A DNA stretch of 64,000 bases. Source: Microcoleus vaginatus HSN003 (lineage in GTDB: Bacteria > Cyanobacteriota > Cyanobacteriia > Cyanobacteriales > Microcoleaceae). Shown here piece by piece: positions 1 to 8,582 of this stretch. The notes under the pieces were generated by a model. It was not told the origin of the DNA. It saw only the letters and a program-made list of their open reading frames with translations, and did no database searches. The position numbers and the translations under genes were made by a program. Positions within the stretch are counted from its first letter, which is position 1. Each line of letters starts with the position of its first letter. The stretch spans positions 5,022,001-5,086,000 of the forward strand of contig NZ_CP031705.1 of NCBI RefSeq assembly GCF_022701255.1, written 5' to 3'.

Positions 1-1
1 G

Positions 2-694
2 CTGCCGCTGCATATTTTGTCCGATCGCGGGGAAGCAATTTCGCCCGCAGATAAAATGCAACAAACTCAACTTTTGACGGCTGCGGAAACTGTGGCCCAT
101 GCGGCTGCTTGTGCGGTTGAACCGATCGCAAGGATAGATGATGCGATCGATCGCGGAATTCTGCGGAGTGCAACCGAACGCGAGGCTAGTTTAATAGTTT
201 GTGGTTGGAAGGGATTTTCTACGACACGCGACAATTTTTTTGGCAGCATCATTGACACTGTGATCAGGCGAGCGCCCGTACCCGTACTGATTGCTCGATT
301 TCCCGATCCTCTCCAGAATACAGCCAGAATTATTTTGGCGGTAACTGACAGCGAGTTGACTCGGTTTGGATTTCAGGAAACCGTGGATATTGCTAAGAGT
401 TTGGCCGAGGAACTCAAGGCGACTTTGCAAGTCTTGTTGGTGGCGACACAACGGGAAAAAAGCAAGAAAAGTGCGGCGGAGGTGGAAATTCTTTCTGAGA
501 TACCAGTAAATCGGGTGCGGGGAAATTTTATCAAGCTAGTTTCGCAGAATTTGTTAGAACACGATTTGCTGATTTTAACAACAATTTCTCACCAGAATTT
601 GTGGGAAAAACCGGGAACTCTTAAAGAACCGGAAGCGATCGCCCGGATTCACCCAGATACTTCGATGCTTGTTGTTTATTTTCCTGTATCTTGA
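2..694 (+). CDS. Cation/proton antiporter, C-terminal universal-stress part (5' end outside window)
   Basis: The frame is already open at base 2, so the gene begins upstream of the window; the TTG at 17 is probably not its start. What remains is about 230 residues in two halves. The first ends with the universal-stress-like strand RRAPVPVLIARF after a GSIIDTVI helix. The second begins ARIILAVTDSEL and ends in SMLVVYFPVS. In cyanobacteria this tail commonly follows the membrane domain of a CPA2-type Na+/H+ antiporter and may sense nucleotides. The membrane domain is not visible, so a free-standing universal stress protein remains possible. Confidence 0.6.
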   Translation: MPLHILSDRGEAISPADKMQQTQLLTAAETVAHAAACAVEPIARIDDAIDRGILRSATEREASLIVCGWKGFSTTRDNFFGSIIDTVIRRAPVPVLIARFPDPLQNTARIILAVTDSELTRFGFQETVDIAKSLAEELKATLQVLLVATQREKSKKSAAEVEILSEIPVNRVRGNFIKLVSQNLLEHDLLILTTISHQNLWEKPGTLKEPEAIARIHPDTSMLVVYFPVS

Positions 695-755
695 GGAATA
701 TTTTAATCGCAGATGATGTTATGAATCTGCATTCATCTGCGGTTAAGATTTAACC

Positions 756-848
756 CTAATCCAACGGAATTGCTAGAACAAATTTCGCACCTCTTCCCGG
801 TTCGGAAATACACTCGCTCATCCCACCGTGTTTTTCGGCAACACTTGG
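756..848 (-). pseudogene. Histidine kinase C-terminal relic
   Basis: Read on the minus strand, this short stretch ends in a stop and encodes SVAEKHGGMSECISEPGRG followed by AKFVLAIPLD. That is the G2-box end of a sensor histidine kinase ATPase domain (typically VxxHGGxIxVxSxxGxGTxFxxxLP). Just upstream, bases encoding a degraded G1 region (GLSK-like) are out of frame and no kinase body is present. It is the tail of a decayed kinase gene. Nothing else coding is visible between 695 and 1225 except the repeat at 986. Confidence 0.6.
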
Positions 849-985
849 ATAGCCCATAGATTAAAGCAATTCGGTATTTTTCCCTTACCACAATTGGGCT
901 TCGTGCCTTAAACCAAACGCTCATCTTTGCTTGATAATTATGGCTAATAAGTTATCGCAGTCTAGATTTAATTGTAACTAGCCAA

Positions 986-1090
986 TATAGCAATCCTCGC
1001 ATCATTTGTGAATTTCTTACTTTCTCACAGTGGGTTCGGGGAGGGTTGGGGTGGGGTAAAAAATTTACGACTCCTGCAAGGATTGCTATA
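986..1090. mobile_element. MITE-like 105-bp repeat, copy 1
   Basis: The segment starts TATAGCAATCCTCGCA and ends with the inverted form TGCAAGGATTGCTATA, so it has about 16-bp terminal inverted repeats beginning with TA. It has no coding capacity, and its GC-rich core reads ggggagggttggggtggggt. A second, more degraded copy lies at 2987. The ends resemble those of the IS630-family element at 51060-52236 (TAGCAATCCTAAATGATTTT), which inserts at TA. The inference is a miniature element mobilised by a related IS630 transposase. Confidence 0.65.
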
Positions 1091-1225
1091 GAAGCATTAT
1101 TATCGATCGGCAAGTAAATATGCCCAGAGGCCTTGACGATCGCGCCTCAAGCTAGACAATTTCTCGGCATCGGGGAGAATTTTGAGAATATGGTGATATA
1201 TCTCCTCTCGTTCAATAACGTAAAA

Positions 1226-2884
1226 ATGAGCATCAGACCAAATTTCAGATGGTTTTCTTCGGTGGCGAGTGTTTTGGGTTCGATCTCGATTAATCCTTTC
1301 AGCGACGGGACATCCCCTGTAAAAGCTGCAGAAACGGTTGTTGTCCGCAAAGGTATTTTAGAATCCTCGATATCGGTTGCAGATTTGCGGGAACTGGCAG
1401 AAACAGGAGAAGTCCCCACCAGGCTGCAAGCGTACGCCAATCTGCTGTCTGAGGAACAGCGGAGTAAAATCTTTAGGGCGCTGCAGGCGAAAATTCCCCT
1501 AAATGTAGTCGGTCTGAGCAACTTGCTAAATACGGGCATCGGCACTGCCATCCTGACGGATTTGACTACAGTGATACCCAGGCGCGACGGTGGGGGTGTG
1601 GAAGCGCTGCGAGCCGCTCTGCTGCTGGGAGCAAACGCGCCGGAAGGCTTATCGGTATTGAGTTTTATTGAATCTTATCCGAGCTCGCGGGTAGTTGTGG
1701 ATCTCGATCGAGCTTTCACAGTTTTGGGAAATATGAACGCAAGTTTTTGGCAAACTCAGCGCTTTATGGCGGCGATCGCACCTCAGTTAGCACCAGTTAA
1801 ACCCGCGTTTAACCTGTCTTTCGATCCCACCCAGCCCGGCCCTAATTTCGTGCAGGTACGGGCGCTAGATTTGAACGATAGCGCCCGCAATCGACCGATT
1901 GCAGTTGATGTGTATTGGTCGGAAGCTGCGACAGCCGACAAACCGACGATCGTCTTTTCTCACGGGTTGGGTTCTGTCCGCACGGATTTGCGCTACTTAG
2001 CCGAGCATTTGGCGTCTCACGGCTATGTGGTAGCAGCTTTAGAACATCCGGGAAGCAACGAGACGAATACCAATGCTGCGATGGCGGGTCAGTCTCCGTT
2101 GCTAGCTCCTCAAGAGTTTTTAGACCGTCCCAAAGACATCAGTTTTGTGCTCGACGAACTGACAAAATTGAACCAAACTGATGATAACTTGCAGGGGAAA
2201 ATGGCGATCGACCCAGCCGTAATAATTGGCTATTCCTTTGGCGGCGCTACAGCCTTGTCCTTGGCGGGTGCCGAACTGCAATTGAGCGGACTCAAACAGC
2301 GGTGTCAGGGAGATTTGATTGGGTTCAGCTTAGGCGAAGGCATTCAGTGCGCGGCGGCCGGATTGCCCGAAGAACGGTATCAATTGCGGGATGGGAGAAT
2401 TAAAAGGGCGATCGCCATGAATCCCATAACATCATTACTCTTTGGAGAAACGGGTTTGAGTTCAATTCAAATTCCCACATTAATAGTAGCATCTTCTGCC
2501 GACAAAACCACTCCCGCCTTAGCAGAACAAATTGCCGGATTCCCAAATATTCCCTCTCCCAAATGGCTAGTCGGTTTTGTAGGAGGAACCCACTTAAGTG
2601 TCAAAGATCCGAGTACAACTTTAGACCAACTTCGCAGACCTAGCACAGTAATTACAGGCGATGAAGTTGTTGGCGACCAAGCTGCTAGCATACGCAATTA
2701 TATTAAAGCTGTAAGTTTGGCCATGGCCGCTCAACTGACTCCAGAAGCTGACCAATATGCAGTTTTTCTAACGCCAGAATACGCGCACTTTGCTTCGACA
2801 TCGGCAATCCCGGTGCGCCTGGTAACAGAAATTTCCCCGGAGACTAATGCAGTAGTGCAAACTTTTATTCAACGGAATAAGTAG
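1226..2884 (+). CDS. Exported alpha/beta hydrolase with DUF1400 N-terminal domain
   Basis: The protein has about 552 residues from this ATG, which gives a signal-peptide-like start (RRWF-type basic residues, hydrophobic run, cleavage near VKA-AE). In-frame starts at 1133 (TTG) and 1190 (ATG) also exist. After the signal comes a DUF1400 domain (about residues 30-150), typical of cyanobacteria. A dienelactone-hydrolase-like alpha/beta fold follows, with the oxyanion segment VFSHGLGSVRTD, the nucleophile elbow GYSFGG (Ser) and a late GGTHLSVKD that probably supplies the catalytic His. The substrate is unknown; family members are predicted lipases or esterases. The gene stands alone between repeats. 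Confidence 0.8.
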   Translation: MSIRPNFRWFSSVASVLGSISINPFSDGTSPVKAAETVVVRKGILESSISVADLRELAETGEVPTRLQAYANLLSEEQRSKIFRALQAKIPLNVVGLSNLLNTGIGTAILTDLTTVIPRRDGGGVEALRAALLLGANAPEGLSVLSFIESYPSSRVVVDLDRAFTVLGNMNASFWQTQRFMAAIAPQLAPVKPAFNLSFDPTQPGPNFVQVRALDLNDSARNRPIAVDVYWSEAATADKPTIVFSHGLGSVRTDLRYLAEHLASHGYVVAALEHPGSNETNTNAAMAGQSPLLAPQEFLDRPKDISFVLDELTKLNQTDDNLQGKMAIDPAVIIGYSFGGATALSLAGAELQLSGLKQRCQGDLIGFSLGEGIQCAAAGLPEERYQLRDGRIKRAIAMNPITSLLFGETGLSSIQIPTLIVASSADKTTPALAEQIAGFPNIPSPKWLVGFVGGTHLSVKDPSTTLDQLRRPSTVITGDEVVGDQAASIRNYIKAVSLAMAAQLTPEADQYAVFLTPEYAHFASTSAIPVRLVTEISPETNAVVQTFIQRNK

Positions 2885-2986
2885 TCATTAGTCATTAAGT
2901 AGGTAAGCGCAAAAAAACCATAGTATCTTGTACACTCCTCGACCTCGAACATAATTATGTAGGGTGCGCCTAGCGCACCTTGTCGC

Positions 2987-3089
2987 TATAGCAATCATCG
3001 CATCATTTGTGAATTTCTTACGGACTCAGAGCGGGCTCGGGGAGGGTTGGGGTGGGGTAAAAAATTTACGACTCATTTAAGATTCCTAG
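2987..3089. mobile_element. MITE-like repeat, copy 2 (degraded right end)
   Basis: This is nearly the same sequence as the element at 986-1090: TATAGCAATCATCGCATC at the left and the same ggggagggttggggtggggt core with aaaaaatttacgactc. The right terminal repeat has decayed to TTTAAGATTCCTA. Just to its left lies a different dispersed motif, a small palindrome agggtgcgcctagcgcacctt, also seen in variant form near 3747. Confidence 0.6.
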
Positions 3090-3110
3090 ATTAGTCATTA
3101 GCTAATAATC

Positions 3111-3170
3111 GGATGTCCGCTCCAACACCTATAATAAAGGTGTTTGTAGTGGTAGTTAGAGGGAACATCC
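3111..3170. other. Nested inverted repeat, possible structured RNA or leader
   Basis: Outer arms GGATGT (3111) and ACATCC (3165) enclose inner arms AACACC (3124) and GGTGTT (3139), whose loop contains TATAATAA. This could be a hairpin in the transcript leading into the small gene at 3319, or a promoter whose -10 box lies in the inner loop. No known RNA family was recognised. Confidence 0.25.
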
Positions 3171-3318
3171 TATTGCGACTAGCAGCCTTTTCTTTTGTAT
3201 GCGCGGCCCCTTAGTTCCCAGGGGTGTATTTTTCTTCTTAAGCTGTTTCTGATATTTTTTGTCCGTGCCAGGGCAAAATATAACCAAGCGCTTTCACAAA
3301 CTCTACTCCCGAACTGCC

Positions 3319-3543
3319 ATGCCAAAAAAAAATCTTATCCCGCTATTGCTGCTGTTGGTAGCCCTGTTTACCCTTTACGGTGACACTTTAACTTTTCTTC
3401 CCAAACCTGTAAGAGATAGTAGCGTGGCAAGCCGAAAGTTCTTCGTGGGGTTGTGGCCAGATTGGTTGAGGCCGAGAGATTTCAACGAGAAAAGGCAAGA
3501 GGATATTGAAAAATTGCAAAAAAGTCCTAGTCCCCGTCGATAG
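3319..3543 (+). CDS. Small membrane-anchored protein of unknown function
   Basis: The 74-residue protein begins MPKKNLIP and continues with one hydrophobic segment (LLLLLVALFTLYG), which looks like a signal anchor. A polar C-terminal part follows with the aromatic stretch GLWPDWLRP and a charged tail. A longer in-frame start exists at 3259, but the internal ATG places the lysines directly before the hydrophobic stretch. Small proteins of this layout occur in many cyanobacteria as conserved hypotheticals. No function can be assigned. Confidence 0.55.
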   Translation: MPKKNLIPLLLLLVALFTLYGDTLTFLPKPVRDSSVASRKFFVGLWPDWLRPRDFNEKRQEDIEKLQKSPSPRR

Positions 3544-3599
3544 TTTTGACCTACCAGCGAGAAACTCGGTTTCTCTAATAATACTTAGCCATTTTCTTG

Positions 3600-3800
3600 T
3601 AGGTTGGGTTAAGCGGAGCGAACCCTACGCTTCGCTTCGCCCAACAGTACGATTTTAGATTTTGGATTTTAGATTAGAGATTTTTTATCCACTCTCTAAT
3701 CTGTAATCTATTAAACTTGAGATTTGAGATTTTCCTACAAGCGGTAAGGTGTGCAGTGCACACCCTACATAATTAGGTTCTGCGTCGAGGACTGTTTTAG
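3600..3800. repeat. Dispersed intergenic repeats
   Basis: This gap holds only repeat motifs: the palindromic aggttgggttaagcggagcg / cgcttcgcccaac element, runs of attttag heptamers (also at about 15970, 25070, 26750 and 28855), and the palindrome ggtgtgcagtgcacacc. No coding sequence is visible between 3544 and 3838. Confidence 0.5.
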
Positions 3801-3838
3801 ATTGGTTCTCCCATCTAAAATCTCAAATCTAAAATTGA

Positions 3839-4837
3839 TTAAGCGTGCTTTTTCAACCAGCTAAACATAGCTCGCAAATCTTTACCAACTTCTTCAATAG
3901 GATGTTCTGCTTCCTGACGGCGCATGGAGGTAAAGCCTGGTTTGCCTGCTTGGTTTTCCAGAACGAATTCGCGGGCAAATTGACCGGATTGAATTTCGCT
4001 GAGAATTTTCCGCATTTCGGCGCGGGTTTGATCCGTGACGATGCGGGGGCCGCGAGTTAAATCGCCGTATTCTGCGGTATTGGAGATGCTGTCGCGCATT
4101 TTGGCGAGGCCTCCTTCTACTACTAAGTCAACGATAAGTTTAACTTCGTGCAAACATTCAAAATAAGCTAATTCCGGTTGGTATCCGGCGTCAACTAAAG
4201 TTTCAAATCCAGCTTTAATTAATGCGCTCAAACCGCCGCACAAAACTACTTGTTCGCCAAAAAGATCCGTTTCTGTTTCTTCGCGGAAAGTGGTTTCCAG
4301 AATGCCGGCTCTGGTGCCGCCGATACCTTTAGCATAGGCCATTGCCCGATCGCGCGCTTGACCGGAAGCATCTTGATATACTGCAAACAAACTCGGAACA
4401 CCTTCCCCTTGTTCGTAAGTCCGCCGCACCAAGTGTCCGGGGCCTTTGGGGGCAACCATTACTACGTCTACATTGGCAGGGGGAACAACTTGGCCGAAGT
4501 GAATGTTAAAACCGTGAGCAAATGCTAAAACATTTCCTTCAGAAAGGTGCGGTTCGATTTGTTCTTTGTAAATAGTTTTTTGAACTTCATCGGGCAATAA
4601 AATCATGATGAAGTCAGCGGCGGCTGCTGCTTTGTCTACCGGGTGAACTGTTAAGCCCGCGTCGGTTGCTTTGGCGGCGGATTTGCTACCGGGATACAAA
4701 CCAACAACGACATTCATGCCGCTGTCTTTGAGGTTGAGGGCGTGGGCGTGTCCTTGGGAACCGTAGCCGATGATAGCAATCGTTTTGTTGGCTAAGAGGT
4801 CTAGGTTCGCGTCGGTGTCGTAATACATACGGGCCAT
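3839..4837 (-). CDS. ilvC: Ketol-acid reductoisomerase
   Basis: IlvC converts 2-acetolactate (or 2-aceto-2-hydroxybutyrate) to the dihydroxy acid with NADPH and Mg2+, the second common step of valine, leucine and isoleucine synthesis. From [13 protein letters not shown] the protein has 332 residues, the usual class I length. The [15 protein letters not shown] loop, [10 protein letters not shown], the metal-binding segment with ETDLFGEQ, and [12 protein letters not shown] are all present. The start is set by AGGAGA 9 bases upstream; the frame continues 17 codons further up without support. The gene stands alone. Confidence 0.97.
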   Translation of the reverse strand: MARMYYDTDANLDLLANKTIAIIGYGSQGHAHALNLKDSGMNVVVGLYPGSKSAAKATDAGLTVHPVDKAAAAADFIMILLPDEVQKTIYKEQIEPHLSEGNVLAFAHGFNIHFGQVVPPANVDVVMVAPKGPGHLVRRTYEQGEGVPSLFAVYQDASGQARDRAMAYAKGIGGTRAGILETTFREETETDLFGEQVVLCGGLSALIKAGFETLVDAGYQPELAYFECLHEVKLIVDLVVEGGLAKMRDSISNTAEYGDLTRGPRIVTDQTRAEMRKILSEIQSGQFAREFVLENQAGKPGFTSMRRQEAEHPIEEVGKDLRAMFSWLKKHA

Positions 4838-5065
4838 AATCCTTGTCTCCTGAGATGCAAATTGGGTGATTGACTGCAAAACTCTCATTTTATCAAAGTA
4901 GGGTGCTTTTTTTGCAGAAATTTTTCAGATTAAGATTTGGGCGAGGGAAAATAAAGGTCGATCGCGCTGAATTTCCCAGGGTTTATCGCCGAGTCTGCGA
5001 TCGTCAAATATAATTGTTAATAGCGTGCTGTGCATTTGAAAAAACCTCACATCTTGCACGAGTCT

Positions 5066-5135
5066 CAAGAACAGGCAAGATGCCTGTTCCACAAGAAAAT
5101 TCACTCTTTGTGGAACAGGCATCTTGCCTGTTCCT
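5066..5135. repeat. Paired palindromes of the aacaggcaagatgcctgtt family
   Basis: Two palindromes, GAACAGGCA-AGA-TGCCTGTTC at 5069-5089 and its counterpart at 5112-5134, face each other across a spacer bounded by GTTCCACAA and TTTGTGGAAC, so the whole forms a large inverted repeat. The same motif is the core of the 101-bp tandem array at 13628. The rest of 4838-5196 shows no gene. Confidence 0.75.
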
Positions 5136-5196
5136 AAAAAGCTTATTGAGAAGGGTGCAACATCTCAGAAAAACGCAACTAACTAACTTTTTTCAA

Positions 5197-5583
5197 ATGA
5201 AAATAAAAGCAATACATCATGTGGCGATTATTTGCTCGGATTACGAAGCCTCGAAAAAATTTTATGTAGAAGTATTGGGATGTTCCATCATCAAAGAAAC
5301 TTTCCGAACCGAGAGGAATTCTTACAAACTAGATTTGGGAGTCGGAAACGGCGACACTATTGAGCTTTTTTCATTTCCCGATCCTCCTGAAAGAGTTAAC
5401 AATCCTGAAGCCTGCGGTTTGAGACATTTAGCTTTTGCAGTTGAGGACATAGAAGCATCCGTTGCTTACTTAAAATCTCAACAAGTAGAAGTAGAAAATA
5501 TTCGCCTTGACGAGATTACCGAAAAACGGTTTACATTTTTCCGAGATCCCGACAACTTACCGTTAGAAATTTATGAAATTTAG
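5197..5583 (+). CDS. VOC-family (glyoxalase-like) protein, YaeR type
   Basis: The 128-residue protein is one vicinal-oxygen-chelate domain. It opens with IHHVAIICSDYEASKKFYVE, has ELFSFPDPPER and CGLRHLAFAV in the middle, and ends RFTFFRDPDNLPLEIYE. These segments match E. coli YaeR (GloA-like) closely. Metal-binding candidates are the His in IHH, the Glu in IELFSF, the His in LRHLAF and the Glu in LPLEIYE. The role is a lyase or isomerase on a small molecule, substrate unknown. The ATG at 5197 was chosen because the upstream frame runs through the palindromic repeats. Confidence 0.85.
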   Translation: MKIKAIHHVAIICSDYEASKKFYVEVLGCSIIKETFRTERNSYKLDLGVGNGDTIELFSFPDPPERVNNPEACGLRHLAFAVEDIEASVAYLKSQQVEVENIRLDEITEKRFTFFRDPDNLPLEIYEI

Positions 5584-5626
5584 ACCCACATTACCCTCGG
5601 AAAAAGTTTAGCAGAAAAGATAAAAA

Positions 5627-6919
5627 ATGGACTATATCATTAGAAACACAATCACGGTCGGATTGCCGACTTTAATGCTCTTTATCGCCATATTAGCTAC
5701 AGGTAAAACAGGTAACGCCGCCGTTTGGTCGGGTTTGGTCAAAGTCGGCGGATCTTTTGGTATGCTGATTGGCTTATGTGTGTTGGTATTTATAGGATTT
5801 GTTGCCAATTCTGTTAGTTATTTTGTCGTAGATACCTTGTTGGTGAGATTTTATCAAAAGCGGCGAGAGTTGGAACAGCCAGAAGAACTGGTAATAGAAA
5901 TTGATAAATTGCCGATTACCAACGACCTTAAAATCAAGCTCAAATGGGCGGTGATGCACAGCATCCCTCACAAAAACCTTAGTTTGAAGCACATAATCTT
6001 ACAATGGTTTATTATCGCAGCAATTGTAAATGCCCTATTTTCCCTAGTCGGTTATTTAGGAAAATTCAACATTTTTTTTGAATTGAGTTCTCATTTTAAA
6101 CTACAATATCTGCTGGTTGGTTTCTCTACTTTTATATTTTTCGCTCTGGTGCGCTCAAAAAAAAGATGGTTGTTAGTGAGCGCCTTTTGCATTGTTATTA
6201 ATTTAGCGGAAATTGTTCCTTGGTATTTTCCAGCGCCAGCAGTTGCCGCAGCTACTCCCGGACACAACTTGCGGATTTTGCATTCAAATGTTTTAAGGAG
6301 TAATCGGCGATATTCTGAGGTGATCTCGCTGGTTAAAGCAGAACAACCTGATATCGCGGTTTTTGTAGAAGTCAACTCAACTTGGGCAAAACAGTTATCG
6401 GTTTTAAGCGAGATTTTTCCTTACTCTTCCAAGCAGCAAGAATCTGAGAGATTTGGCAGTGCAATATACAGCAAGCTGCCTTTAGAAAATTCCTCTGTTA
6501 AAGCCTTTTCAAATCAAAGAAAGAGCTTGTCGGCGGATGTTAAATTTCAAGGTAAAATCATTACTCTGATTCTTGCTCATCCGACTGTGCCAATCAAACC
6601 GGAGAGTTTTATCAATCGTAATAAACAGCTAGCAGCCATCGGCGAGTATGCAGCCCAAGTCAAAAATCCGCTGATTGTGGTTGGGGATTTAAATACCACA
6701 ATGTGGTCGCCGTTCTACAAAAATATGGTAAAAACCGGAAATTTGCGAAATGCGCGATCGGGCTTTGGCATTTTACCGACTTGGCCGACTTTTATGCCGC
6801 TGGCTTATATTCCGATCGATCACTTTCTAGTCAGCAAAGAAATTGGTGTTTTAAAGATTCGTACTGGCCGCAATGTCGGTTCGGATCATTTGCCGTTAAT
6901 TACAGATTTGGTCATTTGA
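5627..6919 (+). CDS. Membrane endonuclease/exonuclease/phosphatase (EEP) family protein
   Basis: The 430-residue protein has an N-terminal membrane part and a C-terminal EEP domain. Residues 1-70 hold two or three hydrophobic segments. A basic, charged stretch follows (about 75-125, with YQKRRELEQPEE), then three more hydrophobic segments (about 127-205). From ILHSNVL (about 220) comes the EEP fold: VFVEVN, GSAIYSKLP, VVGDLN (Asp/Asn of the active site), PIDHFLV and SDHLPL (catalytic Asp-His). The enzyme could act on nucleic acid, inositol phosphates or sphingolipid. Its end overlaps the convergent dynamin gene by 34 bases. Confidence 0.8.
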   Translation: MDYIIRNTITVGLPTLMLFIAILATGKTGNAAVWSGLVKVGGSFGMLIGLCVLVFIGFVANSVSYFVVDTLLVRFYQKRRELEQPEELVIEIDKLPITNDLKIKLKWAVMHSIPHKNLSLKHIILQWFIIAAIVNALFSLVGYLGKFNIFFELSSHFKLQYLLVGFSTFIFFALVRSKKRWLLVSAFCIVINLAEIVPWYFPAPAVAAATPGHNLRILHSNVLRSNRRYSEVISLVKAEQPDIAVFVEVNSTWAKQLSVLSEIFPYSSKQQESERFGSAIYSKLPLENSSVKAFSNQRKSLSADVKFQGKIITLILAHPTVPIKPESFINRNKQLAAIGEYAAQVKNPLIVVGDLNTTMWSPFYKNMVKTGNLRNARSGFGILPTWPTFMPLAYIPIDHFLVSKEIGVLKIRTGRNVGSDHLPLITDLVI

Positions 6920-8568
6920 AGGGATGATTCGATATTTTCTAACAAATTATTGATTAACTGTATCTGATATTGCTGAATATTTGTCTGTAGCGGCTCTTTG
7001 CTGTCTTGAAAACAGATAACTTTTCCGGCGATTTCCTTGTAGTGTTGCAGCATGGAAAAAGTATCGGTGCTGAAGCGAGCGAGATAGTTTTTAGCAGCCT
7101 CACTGCAAATTTCCTTTACTTGATTGAGATAAGCTTCTGACGATTCAGGCGGCTTTTCATACCCAGTTCTTTTATTCAAAATATAGCTAGCACCGCCGAC
7201 TACTGCGGCTCCCACAGGCCCGCCCAACAGCCAACCTAAGCCGGTGGCGATCGCCACTGGAGCCACTTCGCCCTGGTTCGACTTTTGAGCTGGAGGTGGT
7301 GGCGGCTCTGGTAAACTAACTTGCGGGGATGGAGGAAACGAAATCAAAAGTGCGATCGGCTGTTCTTTCTCAAAGAATTCGCAAGCTTTATTTACCCATT
7401 CTGCGATGGTTTGCTGCTGATGTAAGACCTCTCGCTGAAATTTTAGCTTCCACGCATCAAAACTCCCTTCCTGAAGCGACAGCGCCATTTCCGATTGATA
7501 GCGCTGCAAAAATGTGGGCTGGTAAAGCCAAATCTCGAAGTCAGAAACGCTGGCTGAAAATCCTTTTGATATCAATTTTTCGGCTTTTTGTTTAATTTCA
7601 ATTTTGTCTTTGTGCTTTTTTTGAGCTGCGGCTATTTCGGCAGCGACACTCTCAGCTTTCGCTCGGAGAGATTGGCAAATTTTAGTAGCTATAGTTTCAA
7701 CTCTGGGCAACTTAACGGCTAGTTGTTCCTGTTGAGCTGCCACAATACTTTGCAAAGCCGATTCAAACATCGCAATTCCGGCAGTTTGGGCGGCCGCCAC
7801 ATCTCCTTTCAGTCTCGCCCTCAAAGCCGGCAAAGCATCAACGCGGTAGATATTGCTGATATTGTTCGGCAAATTGGAGCGAAAACTTTCGGCAACAAAC
7901 AACAACCGATTGTAAACTTGTTTTTGGTCGTCTGGTTCGAGTAGATTGAGAAAATTGGCAACAAAGACGACAGTGTTGATGTTGCGATCGCTCAACCAAT
8001 CTCTCAAGTTCTCTCGTTCGCCTAAAGTCATCAATTTGCGAGCATCTAAAACCTGCACAACTAAATCAGCCGTTAGCAATTTATCCCGAACCAAATTATC
8101 CTGTTGTTCCCGGTCATTGGTTCCCGGCAAATCCAGCAATTCCACACCTGTTTTCAGGAATGGATGGGGACAGTAAACATTAACGGCCGCCACATCATCC
8201 CGCATTTGTCTCGCGTCGTCAAGGATGGCATAGCGTTTCAAAACATCAGTCCCCGGTTCGCTAATTTCTGTGCCGTCTTTCAGGGTAATTTTTGCGTGCA
8301 ATTCCTCGCCGTAGTTGACATAAATGGCAGCACCTGTAGTGGGCACGAGGTCGATCGGCAAAGCACGATTTCCAAGCAAAGCATTGAGCAAAGTTGACTT
8401 GCCGTAATTAAACGGGCCAAAGACAGCAATTTGAAAAGTTGGTTTGGCGAGATAGTCGCAGATTGAGGTTGTATCTCGATAAAGTTGGGAGTTTTTGTCA
8501 AGTTCGAGAATACCGAGTGCTGATTGGAGATTGTGGGTCAGGTTTTGATAAATTTCGGGTTGTTGCAT
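6886..8568 (-). CDS. Bacterial dynamin-like GTPase, second of a pair
   Basis: The 560-residue protein has a dynamin-type GTPase domain: P-loop GPFNYGKST (about residue 50), switch threonines in VPTTGAA, DLPGTND for G3, and FVANFLN in place of a normal T/NKxD G4. A long helical region follows, with ALRAKAESVAAEIAAAQKKH. A hydrophobic, glycine-rich segment (VAIATGLGWLLGGPVGAAVVGG, about 430-455) is the likely membrane paddle, preceded by a proline run. It starts 14 bases after the neighbouring dynamin gene, so the two are co-transcribed. Paired dynamins in bacteria can form hetero-oligomers that tether or fuse membranes. That role is inferred here. Confidence 0.88.
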   Translation of the reverse strand: MQQPEIYQNLTHNLQSALGILELDKNSQLYRDTTSICDYLAKPTFQIAVFGPFNYGKSTLLNALLGNRALPIDLVPTTGAAIYVNYGEELHAKITLKDGTEISEPGTDVLKRYAILDDARQMRDDVAAVNVYCPHPFLKTGVELLDLPGTNDREQQDNLVRDKLLTADLVVQVLDARKLMTLGERENLRDWLSDRNINTVVFVANFLNLLEPDDQKQVYNRLLFVAESFRSNLPNNISNIYRVDALPALRARLKGDVAAAQTAGIAMFESALQSIVAAQQEQLAVKLPRVETIATKICQSLRAKAESVAAEIAAAQKKHKDKIEIKQKAEKLISKGFSASVSDFEIWLYQPTFLQRYQSEMALSLQEGSFDAWKLKFQREVLHQQQTIAEWVNKACEFFEKEQPIALLISFPPSPQVSLPEPPPPPAQKSNQGEVAPVAIATGLGWLLGGPVGAAVVGGASYILNKRTGYEKPPESSEAYLNQVKEICSEAAKNYLARFSTDTFSMLQHYKEIAGKVICFQDSKEPLQTNIQQYQIQLINNLLENIESSLQMTKSVINGK

Positions 8569-8582
8569 ATTGTTGTTTTATT

